The position numbers were made by a program, and so were the translations under genes. Positions 63,935 through 64,000 of a DNA stretch of 64,000 nucleotides are shown in pieces. The stretch's first letter is position 1. Each line of letters begins with the position of its first letter. The notes below the pieces were generated by a model. That model saw only the letters and a program-made list of their open reading frames with translations. It did not search any database and was not told the origin of the DNA. Source of the stretch: Winogradskyella arenosi (GTDB lineage: Bacteria > Bacteroidota > Bacteroidia > Flavobacteriales > Flavobacteriaceae); NCBI RefSeq assembly GCF_003337305.1, contig NZ_QPJO01000005.1, positions 1 to 64,000 of the forward strand, written 5' to 3'.

Positions 63935-64000
63935 CACTAGTCTTAACCACTGCATTAAACTCAGCGGCTTTGTCTAACTTAATTTCTATAGGCAGGTAAA
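63927..64000 (-). CDS. C-terminal end of a leftward gene, partial
   Basis: The minus strand reads 23 codons (PIEIKLDKAAEFN, then VVKTSVN and a stop) with a protein-like composition, entering from the right edge. Its stop overlaps the 3' end of the convergent kinase gene by 8 bases. Too short to name. Confidence 0.35.
   Translation of the reverse strand, partial: YLPIEIKLDKAAEFNAVVKTSVN

Overview
The window is AT-rich DNA from a member of the Bacteroidota, almost certainly a marine-type flavobacterium (family Flavobacteriaceae). The main reasons are a gldK-gldL-gldM-gldN gliding/type IX secretion cluster, an XrtF-type exosortase with its partner, a HYC_CC_PP-family copper-type protein next to an HMA protein and a TonB-dependent receptor, and repeated TAnnTTTG promoter boxes, often with an upstream TTTG. 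No genus can be fixed from the sequence alone.

Region 1-4994 is an accessory segment, probably the right end of an integrative element whose left end lies outside the window. It abuts the 3' end of an initiator tRNA-Met gene (4994-5066). Reading leftward from the tRNA, it holds a tRNA terminator, two tandem 12-mers, a tyrosine recombinase with its own terminator, and a 10-bp-phased repeat array. These are followed by a ribbon-helix-helix protein translationally coupled to a RepA/RecA-like helicase ATPase, a 58-residue unknown gene, a second array of 7-bp repeats, and a zinc-finger/TOPRIM primase-like protein. The last 900 bases hold gene remnants, including a HIT-family pseudogene.

Region 5178-24303 is chromosomal and transcribed almost entirely leftward. 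It has a plant-type LRR protein and a four-gene RND efflux operon (adaptor, pump, TolC-like channel, small CPXCG protein). An ABC-F ATPase follows, then a DUF983 protein (rightward) convergent with a FAD oxidoreductase, and a topA - degenerate arginase-fold protein - gldKLMN block.

Region 24304-33484 is transcribed rightward: miaB, a YD-repeat-like lipoprotein, a receiver-less sigma-54 activator, lptE, a TPR protein, secG, groES-groEL and a PAP2 phosphatase. Region 33542-41504 is mostly leftward: a YeiH-like transporter with a LysR regulator, a metal-homeostasis trio (HMA protein, TonB receptor, HYC_CC_PP protein), the XrtF pair, a GAF/fRMsr protein (rightward) and a MacB-like permease.

Region 41670-49067 carries purH and the rod-shape operon mreBCD-PBP2-rodA. 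Region 49316-64000 has valS (leftward), then a DUF1573 protein, an aminotransferase-murB pair, an ECF sigma/anti-sigma pair, an operon of a small Cys-rich membrane protein, GT2 glycosyltransferase, second ECF sigma and divergent Nramp-like transporter, then lipA-gap and a TPR hybrid histidine kinase. The end of a leftward gene enters at the right edge.

The most unusual parts are the compact replication/integration module with its two phased repeat arrays, the arginase-fold protein between topA and gldK that has lost most metal ligands, and several places where regulatory signals overlap each other or start codons.
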